Assembly (NCBI RefSeq): GCF_029360705.1
Contig: NZ_JARKMX010000008.1
Span: 1,859,949-1,923,948, forward strand
Length of the DNA: 64,000 nt
DNA from: Paraflavitalea pollutisoli
GTDB taxonomy: Bacteria; Bacteroidota; Bacteroidia; Chitinophagales; Chitinophagaceae
Reading direction: 5' to 3'
Shown here: positions 1 to 9,842 of the stretch, piece by piece
Layout: each line of letters opens with the position of its first letter
Position numbering within the stretch: the first letter of the stretch is position 1
Translations under genes and position numbers: made by a program
Notes under the pieces: model-generated
Told to the model about the DNA's origin: nothing
The model's input: only the letters and a program-made list of their open reading frames with translations
Databases searched by the model: none

Positions 1-286
1 CCAGGTATTTCGCCGCCTCCAGTCCAGCCTGGTGATGCAGGGCTTTGTAAATAACGCCGGCATTCCGGGCCAGTACCAGGCCAGAATCAAGGTCAATGGC
101 CAACTCACCGGGTTTGCTCACGCAAGATCTCCCGAGTGTCAACATCTGCTCGGCCAACGCCGTATCTGCCAACTGAATACGGTGACCAGCCTCCACCCCT
201 TTCATCAGGCGCGCACGCTCCGATGACTGGGCTATGATCGCCAGAGGAATGGCAGAAAATATAAAACAGTACAAGAGGATCTTCAT
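1..286 (-). CDS. N-terminus of a TPR/sensor-kinase-like protein (partial)
   Basis: The minus-strand frame opens with an ATG at 286 and stays open to the window edge, giving about 95 residues of a longer protein. It begins with a hydrophobic signal peptide (MKILLYCFIFSAIPLAIIAQ). The next stretch, with LMKG, an H-x-x-Q-L-A-D-T pattern and a D-L-D-S pattern, closely parallels the start of the complete sensor kinase at 4463-7102. I infer a paralogue with an N-terminal helical-repeat region. The C-terminal half lies outside the window, so whether it has a kinase domain is unknown. Confidence 0.7.
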   Translation of the reverse strand, partial: MKILLYCFIFSAIPLAIIAQSSERARLMKGVEAGHRIQLADTALAEQMLTLGRSCVSKPGELAIDLDSGLVLARNAGVIYKALHHQAGLEAAKYL

Positions 287-466
287 GAAACAGTCATTTG
301 GTCGGTACTTACACCAGAGCTCAGGCATAGCCTGTTGAGGCCGCGTCGGGCCGTCGCGCCTGATACGCCAATAAAGATAGTTCTTGTACCTGCACGAAAG
401 AAACGCTATCACAACTTCGGCAATTACTTACAGCTCAATGCCCACAACAGGCTGGCGGCAACGGCA

Positions 467-494
467 AAAGGCTGTCCGCCGGGACAGCCTTTTT
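467..494 (-). terminator. Rho-independent terminator after the sugar dehydrogenase gene
   Basis: A perfect stem AGGCTGTCC/GGACAGCCT with a short GCC loop is flanked by A and T runs on both sides. It lies just past the stop of the minus-strand gene ending at 518. Confidence 0.8.
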
Positions 495-517
495 GCATAG
501 CAAGAGATACTTATATA

Positions 518-1738
518 TTATTGCTTTTTGATCTGGTACAGGCGACCTTCGTCGGTCACTGCATACAGGGCGCCATCTTTGCCTTGCGTTACATCGCGGA
601 AGCGTTGACCTTCGCCAGCCAGTAATCTTTCTTCACCCACTACTTTGTTGTTGCGGATGACCAGGCGGGCAATATGCTTACCACTCAAGGAACCGATGAA
701 CAGGTTGTTCTTCCATTCCGAAATACTATCGCTGCTGTAGAAGGTCATACCACTTGGCGAGATCACCGGATCCCAATAATAAACCGGCTGGTCAAGACCG
801 TCTTTTTGCGTAATACCTTCACCAATTGTCGCACCGCTGTATTCGATACCATATGTAATGGTAGGCCAGCCATAATTCTTACCAGCCTGGATCAGGTTGA
901 TCTCATCGCCGCCGCGTGGACCATGCTCGCCTTGCCACAGATCACCTGTTTGTGGATGAATAGCGAGGCTCTGCACATTGCGATGACCGATCGTCCACAA
1001 TTCGGGCAATGCACCAGACTGGTTGAAGTTGGGATTACCCGGAGCAGCCTGGCCATTTTTGGTAATGCGGATCACTTTACCAAGACCCGATTTTACATCC
1101 TGCGCCAATGGCCTGGTAGCCAGATCCGAACGTTCACCAGTACTCACAAACAGGTTGCCATCTTTGTCAAACACGACACGGCCACCATAGTGCAGTGTGC
1201 CGTTATAGGCTGGCAATGCACGATAAATGACGGTAGCGCCTTGAATTGTTTTTTCATCATCAGATAATTTACCCTTGCCAACAGCGGTGTTGGTACCGCC
1301 CGCCACTGGCTCCGCAAATGCCCAGTACACCATCCGGTTGGTCGCAAATTCAGGATCGAGTGTAACACCTAATAAACCACCCTGACCATTGGCGTTTACA
1401 GTTGGCAGTCCGGTAATGGCTGCACCAAGTTCACCTGTCGTTGTAGCAATGCGCATGGTGCCTCCTTTCTGGGTGATCAGCAAACGGCCATCAGGAAGCG
1501 CCGTTACGCCCCAGGGCGCTGTCAGCGCTGAAGTAAGGACCTTTGATTGAAAGGACGTTGCAGTCTGCACACTGCCGATACGTGTTTGTCCGGCAAAGGC
1601 AGGTTTGTATTGGGTATTCGCGGGGTTGTTTTCTACGGGAGCACCGGTTTCCGGTAAGTTTCCATCATCGTCATCTTTTTTGCAGGAAGCAATGGCCAGC
1701 ACGGAAGAAGCCAGGAACGGAATAAGAATGTTTTTCAT
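518..1738 (-). CDS. PQQ-dependent sugar dehydrogenase family lipoprotein
   Basis: The product is 406 residues, the usual length for the soluble aldose sugar dehydrogenase (GSDH, YliI-like) family. These six-bladed beta-propellers oxidise aldoses in the periplasm using PQQ and calcium. The start carries a lipoprotein signal peptide with lipobox LAIASC followed by acidic residues, so the protein is probably outer-membrane anchored. Family landmarks are visible: APWGVTALPDGRLLITQKGG near residue 95, GHRNVQSLAIHP near 250, and GEHGPRGGDEINLI followed by KNYGWP near 270. It is a single gene closed by its own terminator. The sugar substrate cannot be read from the sequence. Confidence 0.9.
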   Translation of the reverse strand: MKNILIPFLASSVLAIASCKKDDDDGNLPETGAPVENNPANTQYKPAFAGQTRIGSVQTATSFQSKVLTSALTAPWGVTALPDGRLLITQKGGTMRIATTTGELGAAITGLPTVNANGQGGLLGVTLDPEFATNRMVYWAFAEPVAGGTNTAVGKGKLSDDEKTIQGATVIYRALPAYNGTLHYGGRVVFDKDGNLFVSTGERSDLATRPLAQDVKSGLGKVIRITKNGQAAPGNPNFNQSGALPELWTIGHRNVQSLAIHPQTGDLWQGEHGPRGGDEINLIQAGKNYGWPTITYGIEYSGATIGEGITQKDGLDQPVYYWDPVISPSGMTFYSSDSISEWKNNLFIGSLSGKHIARLVIRNNKVVGEERLLAGEGQRFRDVTQGKDGALYAVTDEGRLYQIKKQ

Positions 1739-1911
1739 TGTTTTGATTTTAATAGAAATTGTGGGTGTAATCTTTCAGCTTTCTATAAATCAAAAAGCGG
1801 GCCTGTATAATGCCAGGCTACAGGCTCCCGTTGGCATCGTTGATAAAATTCCCCTAATTAAATCCTTTAAAAGGTTGAAAAGAACGGATGAGGGCAGTTA
1901 CAGCCCGCCCT

Positions 1912-2679
1912 TCACAACAGTTTCTCCGGCAGATACTTCCAGTATCGTCTGGGCATGTGTTGAATATGCAACCGGGTATTTTTGCGCGCCAAGATATTGA
2001 CACTACTAAAGTATTGCTGCCAGAGCAACTGATACAACCCTTCCTGCTCATCCTGTATACTGCGGATATCTTTACCCGCCGCCACTTCCTCCGAAAAGTG
2101 CATAGCAACTGTTGTTACCGATTCTTTATCATAATAGATCCCATATTTACGCCGCGCGTCATAGATCAACCAAAGCTGATCGGCGTAGCGGTCCTGAAAA
2201 TGTTGCCTGATAAGCGGCAACACATCGAAATCGGGTTCAACGACCGCGTAATACAAGTGATCGCGGGTCAATTGAAACCGTACAAAGGCTTCCATGCGAT
2301 GTTTCTCCCGGTGCACCATACGGGCCATTTGAACCACCCTGAGCACTGCGGGATGACTGAAATCCTGCTCAACACTAACCGTATTGGCAAACACATGCCT
2401 TATATAGTCAAGTAACACATTGTCAATATCCGGTTGTTCCGACAAAAACGCCTTGTACAGATCACCGAGCGCTTTCGCCGACAGTTTATGTTCCAGCCCC
2501 TTCCACACGCGCCGACATTTATCACCACTTGCTACTACCTGATGAGTAGTGTTAAAAATAGTGTCCTGGTAATTGGACGATCTGCTGAAAGCAACCTCCG
2601 CCAACTTGTATTCGTATACCTCAAAGACAGCCGTCAGCAACCCCTCGAAGCTGCCATCATAAGTAACTACAGTGATCAT
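1912..2679 (-). CDS. DUF4130/TIGR03915 DNA metabolism protein paired with a radical SAM enzyme
   Basis: The product is 255 residues, beginning MITVVTYDGSFEGLLTAVFE, the typical start of the TIGR03915 'probable DNA metabolism protein' family. Members are almost always encoded beside a TIGR03916 radical SAM protein, and that partner is directly upstream here: the radical SAM stop TGA and this ATG share one base at 2679, so they are translationally coupled. The pair is thought to act in DNA repair or modification; the chemistry is not established. The H-x-x-R-E-K-H-R-M stretch near residue 150 is characteristic. No catalytic residues can be assigned with certainty. Confidence 0.85.
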   Translation of the reverse strand: MITVVTYDGSFEGLLTAVFEVYEYKLAEVAFSRSSNYQDTIFNTTHQVVASGDKCRRVWKGLEHKLSAKALGDLYKAFLSEQPDIDNVLLDYIRHVFANTVSVEQDFSHPAVLRVVQMARMVHREKHRMEAFVRFQLTRDHLYYAVVEPDFDVLPLIRQHFQDRYADQLWLIYDARRKYGIYYDKESVTTVAMHFSEEVAAGKDIRSIQDEQEGLYQLLWQQYFSSVNILARKNTRLHIQHMPRRYWKYLPEKLL

Positions 2680-3938
2680 CAGAACATACTTAGCTGTGGT
2701 GAAAAATTGGCGGAATACTTACTATTGCCTAAGGCGAGGATCTGTTGTTTAATGGCAACAGGCGTCAGGTCGCGCCGTTCAAAATCGGCGCTGTGGCAGG
2801 TAATAAAATAACGCGCCCTCGTGATGGGCACACCCATCTTTTTCAAATGCTCCCAATTGAGTTTATTAAATCTCCTGGCAGCCACGATCTTTTCGGCAGA
2901 GCCGATACCAATACCAGGCACCCGCTTGATGAGCTGCAGATCTGCCTGGTTGATATCGATGGGAAATAACTGCAGGTTGCGTAAGGCCCAGCTCAGTTTG
3001 GGATCGATGTCCATATCGAGCAATGGTGCATCCGGAGATACAATTTCGTTGACGGTAAAACCATAAAAGCGCAGCAGCCAGTCTGCCTGGTACAGGCGGT
3101 TTTCCCGCACCATGGGCACGGGTGTTCCGAGTGCGGGCAACCGGTTATCATTGCTGATGGGCACATAACCCGAATAATAAACACGGCGCAACTGAAAGCG
3201 ACGGTAAAACTGATCCGCCATTCCCAATATCTGCAGATCGGTTTCAGGCGTGGCCCCAATCACCATTTGCGTACTCTGTCCGGCAGGTGCAAAAGTGGGC
3301 GTGGCTTTGATCAGCTTTTTTTCTTCCGTATGCTGAACGATCTGCTCCTTCAGGTAATGCATGGGCTTGATCATATCTTCCCGCTTTTTATCTGGCGCCA
3401 GCAACTGCAAACTTTTTTCCGTAGGCATCTCTACATTCACGCTCAGCCGGTCAGCATACAGCCCTGCCTCCTTCATCAATTCATCGCTGGCACCGGGAAT
3501 GGTCTTCAGGTGAATGTAACCATTGAAACGATGTTCGGTACGCAGCTTTTTAGCAATGAGCACCAGTCGCTCCATGGTATAGTCTGCGTTGGAGAAAATA
3601 CCCGAGCTCAAAAACAAACCTTCAATGTAATTACGCCGGTAAAAGTTGATGGTCAGGTCGACGACCTCCTGCACCGTGAATGCCGCTCTCTTGATATCAT
3701 TGCTTTTGCGACTGACACAGTAAGCGCAATCATAGATACAATGATTGGTCAGCAGGATCTTCAGGAGCGATACGCAACGACCATCTTCGGTATACGCATG
3801 GCAAATACCATTACCCGTGGTGCCAAGCCCTTTGTTGTCATTTTTCCGTTTACTGCCGCTGGAAGAACACGACACATCGTATTTGGCGGCATCGGCCAGA
3901 ATGGCCAGTTTCTCGCGGATCCGATCCTCACTTATCAT
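2679..3938 (-). CDS. Putative DNA modification/repair radical SAM protein
   Basis: The product is 419 residues. Cys67, Cys71 and Cys74 (NHCIYDCAYC) form the CxxxCxxC motif that binds the radical SAM 4Fe-4S cluster. Near residues 335-360 is a helix-hairpin-helix (KRVPGIGIGSAEKIVAARR), a non-specific DNA-binding element. That combination is the signature of the TIGR03916 family, linked by neighbourhood to uracil-DNA-glycosylase-like functions. It is the first gene of a two-gene operon with the overlapping TIGR03915 partner. The exact substrate is unknown. Confidence 0.88.
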   Translation of the reverse strand: MISEDRIREKLAILADAAKYDVSCSSSGSKRKNDNKGLGTTGNGICHAYTEDGRCVSLLKILLTNHCIYDCAYCVSRKSNDIKRAAFTVQEVVDLTINFYRRNYIEGLFLSSGIFSNADYTMERLVLIAKKLRTEHRFNGYIHLKTIPGASDELMKEAGLYADRLSVNVEMPTEKSLQLLAPDKKREDMIKPMHYLKEQIVQHTEEKKLIKATPTFAPAGQSTQMVIGATPETDLQILGMADQFYRRFQLRRVYYSGYVPISNDNRLPALGTPVPMVRENRLYQADWLLRFYGFTVNEIVSPDAPLLDMDIDPKLSWALRNLQLFPIDINQADLQLIKRVPGIGIGSAEKIVAARRFNKLNWEHLKKMGVPITRARYFITCHSADFERRDLTPVAIKQQILALGNSKYSANFSPQLSMF

Positions 3939-4063
3939 ACCACTAAAATACTAAATTAATTAGCCAGCACTGCTAAATGTTTAAGTTTTTCTCGCAAAGC
4001 CCGGATCTGGTTAATCAAGCGTATACGGGAACAACAATTGCAGTTTTCCCTGAAACAGTAACT

Positions 4064-4378
4064 ATGGCTACCAAAAAGAAAGCAGCCCGCCAGCGAGCCA
4101 CACCCGCCAGGCAAAAAAACGGCAGGCCAGCCAAGAAAGCCGCGGCCAAAAAGGCCTCGCTCCGGAAGAAAGCAGCGAAGAAATCCACCAATCGGAAAGT
4201 GGCGGGTAAGAAGGGGGCAAAGAAAGCGGCCACTAAGAAAAACAAACTCGGCGTAAAGAATTCATTGGTCAACAACATCAATGCCCGGAAGAAAAAGGGA
4301 ACTGCCCGTCCCCAAAGCAAATCTACCATCTCCAAAGACGCCTACGAAAATATGCAGCAGCATTGGGGTGAGGAATAG
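4064..4378 (+). CDS. Histone H1-like lysine/alanine-rich DNA-binding protein
   Basis: From the ATG at 4064 the product is 104 residues starting MATKKKAARQ. It is dominated by Lys, Ala and Arg with repeated KKAAKK-type units, like the C-terminal tail of eukaryotic histone H1 and bacterial Hc1/Hc2-like proteins. The C-terminus (SKDAYENMQQHWGEE) is the only non-basic part. An in-frame ATG at 3977 would add 29 residues of different composition; I prefer the internal start because it gives the classic MATKKK beginning. A nucleoid-associated role is inferred from composition. Confidence 0.75.
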   Translation: MATKKKAARQRATPARQKNGRPAKKAAAKKASLRKKAAKKSTNRKVAGKKGAKKAATKKNKLGVKNSLVNNINARKKKGTARPQSKSTISKDAYENMQQHWGEE

Positions 4379-4462
4379 AACGCCGTCGCGCAAAAGCACA
4401 TCCTGTCCGGCCTCTCGCCGTGCTTGCGGCCGTTTCTTCGGTCGACGTGGTATCCGCTTACT

Positions 4463-7102
4463 TCAGCCCTCCTGAACAGCATCAGGGGCAGCAGGAAAAC
4501 GGATCGCAATCATAACACCCGGGCGATGCTCGATATGGAAATGACCATCCAGGTCATTCGCCAGGCCCCGCATCAGGCTCATGCCCAGGGAAGGTGTCGT
4601 ACCATGCGCCTGTTCCACCATGCCTTTACCATTGTCGGCGATGGTTAGCAGGAGTTGATCATCCGCCTCCTGCCGAAGGGTGATCGTGATCAGACCCGAT
4701 TCGTCAAAGGCGTATTTGTAGGCATTGGTGACCGCTTCGTTCAGGATCAGGCCAATGGGCAGCGCTTTGTGTATACCCAGCGTAACCGGGGCAATGTCCA
4801 GCACGAAACGGATACCACGCCGATCATCGGTAGAATCCTGCAACCAGATGACCAGTTCGCTGATGTATTGTACCATATCGACCATGGCCGGATCATCGGA
4901 TTGATACAGCTTTTTATGGATCAGCGAGATCGCATTGACACGACGCTGGCTATCGCGGATCGCCGAGATCGCTGCATCGTCCTGCAAGTGGTACGATTGT
5001 GTATTGAGCAGACTCATCACTACCTGCAGGTTATTCTTCACGCGATGATGCACTTCTTTCAACAACCATACTTTTTCGTCCAGTAACTTTTCGAGGGAAT
5101 GATTCTTCGATTCGATCACCTGCTGCTGCTGTTGCAATTGCCGGTTGCTGCGTTGCTTCAGCCGGTAGCGGTTGTAGATCAGTAACAGCAACAATACCAA
5201 CAACACGGTGCCTGCGACGACCAGGTTCCTTACATGGCGGGTTTGTTCCAGCAGCTGATCCTGCAAGGCCCGGTCTTTATTGAGCAGGCGGTTCGTCTCC
5301 TGGGCGTTGTGCAGGGAATCTCCCTGCAGTTTGGCATCTGCCCGGGCGGCCAGAATATATTGCTCCTGCAAACTGTCACGCTGCGCAGTTGTCAAAGCTG
5401 TTTTCCGCAGCAGATCATCATTCAGCCTCGCCCTGTCTTCCAGCCAAAGGATCTCCCGCGCCCGCTCTTCCAGCACCCGCTTTTGCTGTTCAGTTTGGTA
5501 CCGTACGTTCAGTTCCTCCATCTGCCCCGTCTTCTCCAAATTAAAAACACTATCGCTGAGTTGTTTGTGCACACCGAAGTGTTGGATCGCACTGGCATAA
5601 CGTCCTTGCGCACTATCGATCGAAAACCGCATATGCGCTGCCAGTACCTGCCGGTACAATGGCACCAATGCTTTGGGCACGTTCGCCGCTTTGTTCAGGT
5701 ATGCTTCGGCATCATCGAACGCCCGGTTGTGGATGTGCACCTGTGCCAGATGCATATAGATATCCGCCAAAGCACCCGCATAAGCATCTCCCAGTTTTTT
5801 GGTGTGTTCAACCGCTTTCAACAGGTGTTCTTTGGCATTGATCAGATCACCCGTTTCCAGGAAAAGACGACCTGCCAGTCTTTCATAGCCAGCCACATAC
5901 ACCAGGTTGTTGTGCGGTACTTTTTCATACCGGTCCTGCAGGTATGCCAATGCCTTCGTAATACCCTGCCGGGCTTCCATCACCGTAGCGTACGACAAAA
6001 TATAAAACCATTCCGTCGATTGTTCCGGCGCCCGGCCATCCGAGATGGTGGCCATAATCTCCACGAACTGTTCTTTCTTGCCAAAATTAGATACCACTTC
6101 CGCCAGCCTCGACCGGTACAGATTCTGCATCAGCCGGTTGGTATCCGTCAGCAGTACATTGTCCAGCGCTGCGCGCGCAAAATAAAGAGCTTTATCTGCA
6201 TTGCCCTTCGTCATGTGGATCTTCGATAGCAACTCATATATAACAAACCGTTGCACACCAGCCGTCGGCACATACCGATCGTTGGCCTCCAGGAAGGAAG
6301 ATTCGGCCGCGTCCAACTGGTTGTATACAATATGGATCTGCCCCTTCATGTGCAGCGCATTCACCAGGTGGTTCATATCACCCACCTGGCGGGCGGCAGC
6401 AATCTTTTGATCGATCACATACAGCTTGGTAGGCGACACCGTATCGGCCCAGCTCAAATAGGTAGAGAAAATATGTAGTATTTCCAGCTCAGCCCGCTTA
6501 TCCCCTTTCTTCCGCTGATAAGTCACCATGTTCATAAAATGCTGCTTACAACGGGGCAGGTCTTTACTGATAAAGGCGCAAAAAGCCAGGTGAAACTCGG
6601 CATCATTGGCCACATCGGGATAACCATGGTCCCGCGCCAGTTCTTGCATCATATGTGCATACCGCAAGGAGCTATCGATCACTCCCGGTCCTTTGCGGGC
6701 GGATTGGTACACCCAGCTTAGGTGCTTGATCATGTTGAGTCGTTCGCGGACCTCGATATGTGGAAGCACCGTACCCAATTTAACGAGATCGCCTGCTTCG
6801 ATGGCAATGCCAGCTTCCTGTCGCCAGGCCGCGGTAAGCCCCGCCGTATAGTGGAGCGCCTGGTAGATCTTGAAAGCGTGCTGCAGCAGTACCCTGGCAG
6901 AGTCGATATCGGCCACCAGTTCCTTCGGTTTGTACAAACATTGCTGTGATAGTTGTAGCATTTGCCGGGCCAGCACCGTATCGCCCGCCTGGTATACATG
7001 ATCCGCCGGGAGTCCTTTCATCAATACCCCACGGTCCATGCGCTGGCCAGTGGCACACAGACAAGCAATGCTCCAGACAAAACAAACGAAAATCGCCTTC
7101 AT
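4463..7102 (-). CDS. TPR-containing sensor histidine kinase (HisKA_2/HWE-like)
   Basis: Starting at the ATG at 7102 (MKAIFVCFVW, a signal peptide) the product is 879 residues. A long periplasmic helical-repeat region of TPR type is followed by a coiled coil, a single transmembrane helix near residues 625-645 (VVAGTVLLVLLLLLIY), the phospho-acceptor EVHHRVKNNLQ near 683 and a HATPase domain with N-box LNEAVTNAYKYA near 787 and DNGKGM near 820. The H-R-V-K-N-N-L-Q box is typical of HisKA_2 kinases. No response regulator is adjacent, so it is an orphan within this window. The start of a paralogue lies at 1-286. Confidence 0.9.
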   Translation of the reverse strand: MKAIFVCFVWSIACLCATGQRMDRGVLMKGLPADHVYQAGDTVLARQMLQLSQQCLYKPKELVADIDSARVLLQHAFKIYQALHYTAGLTAAWRQEAGIAIEAGDLVKLGTVLPHIEVRERLNMIKHLSWVYQSARKGPGVIDSSLRYAHMMQELARDHGYPDVANDAEFHLAFCAFISKDLPRCKQHFMNMVTYQRKKGDKRAELEILHIFSTYLSWADTVSPTKLYVIDQKIAAARQVGDMNHLVNALHMKGQIHIVYNQLDAAESSFLEANDRYVPTAGVQRFVIYELLSKIHMTKGNADKALYFARAALDNVLLTDTNRLMQNLYRSRLAEVVSNFGKKEQFVEIMATISDGRAPEQSTEWFYILSYATVMEARQGITKALAYLQDRYEKVPHNNLVYVAGYERLAGRLFLETGDLINAKEHLLKAVEHTKKLGDAYAGALADIYMHLAQVHIHNRAFDDAEAYLNKAANVPKALVPLYRQVLAAHMRFSIDSAQGRYASAIQHFGVHKQLSDSVFNLEKTGQMEELNVRYQTEQQKRVLEERAREILWLEDRARLNDDLLRKTALTTAQRDSLQEQYILAARADAKLQGDSLHNAQETNRLLNKDRALQDQLLEQTRHVRNLVVAGTVLLVLLLLLIYNRYRLKQRSNRQLQQQQQVIESKNHSLEKLLDEKVWLLKEVHHRVKNNLQVVMSLLNTQSYHLQDDAAISAIRDSQRRVNAISLIHKKLYQSDDPAMVDMVQYISELVIWLQDSTDDRRGIRFVLDIAPVTLGIHKALPIGLILNEAVTNAYKYAFDESGLITITLRQEADDQLLLTIADNGKGMVEQAHGTTPSLGMSLMRGLANDLDGHFHIEHRPGVMIAIRFPAAPDAVQEG

Positions 7103-7202
7103 GTAAAATGATGGTTTGAAATGGGACACCCGAAAATAATTGGTACGACAGCTATGACAGACAAGGATACGAGGGTAGACCGACAGCTTGGTGATAAAGA
7201 TA

Positions 7203-8744
7203 CTAGTTTGTTGCATTTCCTGCCGCACGTCCCCTCACTTCCACGATCTCTGCCTTTATCCGTTGACGGATATCAACCCTGGCGCCGGTGAACGTAAAAA
7301 TAGCCGTACGGAATTCCCGGGCAAACGGGTTGCTGACCGAGTCCGACAACACCGCCGTCTGAAAGAACGGCCCCGTCTCTCCCAATTCATCCCGGGCCGA
7401 TGCAGCCTCTTTCACGCGTATCAGGTGGTGGTAAAAATGCGTCGTATCGATCCAGTTGATATAGTCGGCATTGAAGGAAACCGCTTTGACGGCACGGGTC
7501 GTGTAGAAGTTGATGGCGCCCGCCTGGCCATAGTTGTCGCAAAGCACCAGCGCAGGTTCATCCGCCGGAAGCCCCGCATACGCAGCATCTACTTTCCGCG
7601 CCAACTCCCTCCACCCCAGCATGTCTGCAAAATCCTGGGGCAGGGCATGTTCCTTCCCATCCTCCCAGCGCAGCATACCCAGGGGGCGGTAACGTTCCTG
7701 GTGTGCTACTATGTATTCCGGGGAATGGTTGGGAAACGCCACGCGGTACATCGGAATAAACACGATCACCGGCAACAGCAGGAGAACAGGTTGCAGGTAC
7801 TTCCGCCAACCCGTATCTAACACCTGTCCCAGGTACACCGCTCCAAAGGCAATGTATATCGGGTAAATGCCGATGGCATAATAATCCTTCGACCGGAAAT
7901 ATAAAAACACCGTAAGGGTAAAAACGATCGACCAGAAAAACACCAGGTAGGGCCGGAATGGCTTATACAGCAACAACGCCCCCACCCCTGCCACAATAAC
8001 CGGGAATGCCCCGGTAAAAAACAATACCTGTGCCTGCAGAAAATCCCAGCGGTTGACATTGACCAATTGTGTGCTCGCCAACAGTTGCATATGATGCACC
8101 ACCGGCCAGCCGTTTTGGTATTGCCAGATCAGGTTGGGCAGTATCAGGAGCAGCCCCAATAACAGCGCCCCGTAAAAACGCGTATGCGCGAATACCCGCC
8201 GCGATTCCGTCATGAAAAGCGCCGGGGCCATCCCCAATAACAGGAAAACAATATTGTACTTGTTCAAGAATGCGAAAGCAAAAACCATCGCACCGATATA
8301 GAGCCATTTGCCGGTCTCCTCCTGCAGGTAGCGCAGTATGCAGTAGTACAGCATCGTCCAGCAAAGCACATCGAATGAGTTGGGCTGGTAGAGGATATTC
8401 AACCGGAGCAATACCGACAACAGCACACCAGTAGCGCCCAGGATCAGGGCAAACAGGCTGCCCTTCAAGGCCTCGATGGCTTTCCATACCACCAGCAACG
8501 TGAGGGCACCAAACAACGCGGGGAAAAACCGGATCAACCACAGCGGACTACCCAGCCGAAGGATCAACCAGGAGGTCCAGGACGTAAAGGGCGGCACCGA
8601 TAAATAGCCCCAGGCCAGGTGCTCGCCCTGGTCGAGGTGCAGGTATTCATCCCGCTGCAGGTCATACGCGGGACTTACCAATATATATTGCAACACAAAT
8701 TTCAGCAGCAGAAAACCCAGCAAGATCCATGTTTGCTTTCTCAT
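7203..8744 (-). CDS. GT39-like membrane glycosyltransferase
   Basis: The product is 513 residues with about ten hydrophobic segments. The first periplasmic loop carries the acidic motif QRDEYLHLDQ near residue 30, the position where PMT/ArnT/GT39 enzymes place catalytic acidic residues. Such enzymes use polyprenyl-phosphate sugars to glycosylate lipids or proteins on the periplasmic face. The C-terminal 150 residues form a soluble domain. It is the last gene of the co-directional cluster from the sigma factor at 19061. The acceptor is unknown. Confidence 0.8.
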   Translation of the reverse strand: MRKQTWILLGFLLLKFVLQYILVSPAYDLQRDEYLHLDQGEHLAWGYLSVPPFTSWTSWLILRLGSPLWLIRFFPALFGALTLLVVWKAIEALKGSLFALILGATGVLLSVLLRLNILYQPNSFDVLCWTMLYYCILRYLQEETGKWLYIGAMVFAFAFLNKYNIVFLLLGMAPALFMTESRRVFAHTRFYGALLLGLLLILPNLIWQYQNGWPVVHHMQLLASTQLVNVNRWDFLQAQVLFFTGAFPVIVAGVGALLLYKPFRPYLVFFWSIVFTLTVFLYFRSKDYYAIGIYPIYIAFGAVYLGQVLDTGWRKYLQPVLLLLPVIVFIPMYRVAFPNHSPEYIVAHQERYRPLGMLRWEDGKEHALPQDFADMLGWRELARKVDAAYAGLPADEPALVLCDNYGQAGAINFYTTRAVKAVSFNADYINWIDTTHFYHHLIRVKEAASARDELGETGPFFQTAVLSDSVSNPFAREFRTAIFTFTGARVDIRQRIKAEIVEVRGRAAGNATN

Positions 8745-8800
8745 GTCAGATAGAATTAGTGTAACCTGCAGCTAGGCAGTTGGAAGTTACACCATATCTA

Positions 8801-9733
8801 TCATCTTTTTCTACTGATCAGGAGTACATTGGCCACCGGTCTTTCACCGCCATGATCCCATTTCTCCATATCAGGCGCGAGATTGTCCAGGTCCATGCCC
8901 GGCTTGTACTTCGCAGAGGTCATCATTTTTTGATTGTCCGACGGGTGATTCACCACGCCATTGTCCGGGAACCCGGTCACCCACATGGTCGTAGAGCCGC
9001 CACCGTCCAGGTTCATGGCATCATCGGCACCCAACCATTTTACAAAAGAGGACAGCTCCGGGATACTCATACCGGCGGCTTTATTGTTTCGCCCGTCCAC
9101 CGTGATCAACCACAAGGTATTTCCCTTTACGGCTACCGCCGTACGGGGATGCCGGTCGGTATTGAACTTGACCGTATCGTTTTGTACCACTTGCCCCCGT
9201 AACATCAACAAAGGACCACCCGCCATCACATCTTCCCCTTTAATTTGCTTTTCCCAGTCAGCACTGCCATCCCAGGCCTCGATCGTCAACCGGTTGCCAT
9301 GGCATACCAACGCGCATCGCTCCCGGAAATTCCTTTCCTTACGCACTACCCAGCTGCTGTCTGCGGAACGTCCGTTTACCCGTACATAGTAAGAAGATCC
9401 ACCATTTTTCATGTTGAAGAAGGTGCCATTCACGCCGGCCAGCGCCTTCGCCTCCTGCCCAAAGCGGCTGGTCAGTTTCAGCACCGAGGGGTCGGCCACT
9501 ACATCCACGAGGTTATTACCACCCATCTTCACTTCCAGGAGCGTGATATTTTGATTGGCGCCAAACAGCGACTGGTCAAACCAATAGTGTTTCAATTTGA
9601 CTCCCTTCGCTATTTTCCTGGAAGCCCATTTGGCACGCTGTACTGCGACAGAATCAGCTTGCGCATGAACAGCCACTGCTTGCAGGATCAGTAATACTGC
9701 CAATACTCCTTTAATCGTTTTAAACAAACTCAT
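8801..9733 (-). CDS. Phosphodiester glycosidase (NAGPA) family secreted protein
   Basis: The product is 310 residues with a signal peptide ending near AVHAQA. The NAGPA domain (phosphodiester glycosidase family, related to the mammalian uncovering enzyme) is recognised by GVNGTFFNM near residue 95, ITVDGRNNKAAGMS near 200 and NLDGGGSTTMW near 240. The family removes sugars linked through phosphodiesters. It is the second of two NAGPA genes in the cluster; its paralogue at 11637-12578 has the same NIDGGGSSTF-type motif. The strong hairpin at 9760-9793 separates it from the upstream beta-helix gene. Confidence 0.88.
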   Translation of the reverse strand: MSLFKTIKGVLAVLLILQAVAVHAQADSVAVQRAKWASRKIAKGVKLKHYWFDQSLFGANQNITLLEVKMGGNNLVDVVADPSVLKLTSRFGQEAKALAGVNGTFFNMKNGGSSYYVRVNGRSADSSWVVRKERNFRERCALVCHGNRLTIEAWDGSADWEKQIKGEDVMAGGPLLMLRGQVVQNDTVKFNTDRHPRTAVAVKGNTLWLITVDGRNNKAAGMSIPELSSFVKWLGADDAMNLDGGGSTTMWVTGFPDNGVVNHPSDNQKMMTSAKYKPGMDLDNLAPDMEKWDHGGERPVANVLLISRKR

Positions 9734-9759
9734 AGCTAGCTTTTATCAGGTTGAAATGA

Positions 9760-9793
9760 CCCCGGCCCTGTAGCGATCCGCTACGGGCCGGGG
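9760..9793 (-). other. Strong intercistronic hairpin in the PUL-like operon
   Basis: CCCCGGCCC and GGGCCGGGG form a perfect 9-bp GC stem, with a further TAGCG/CGCTA pairing inside. No U-run follows on either strand, so it is not a classical terminator. I infer an mRNA-processing or 3'-end-protecting structure that could set expression of the downstream glycosidase and glycosyltransferase below that of the genes above. Confidence 0.6.
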
Positions 9794-9842
9794 CATGAAA
9801 TAATACAGACAAGATCTTAGGACGATGGCCACAGCTGGCTGC

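Noticed and set aside
5234-6229. Long plus-strand frame of 331 codons
   Set aside because: It lies antisense to the well-supported histidine kinase and has shadow-frame composition.
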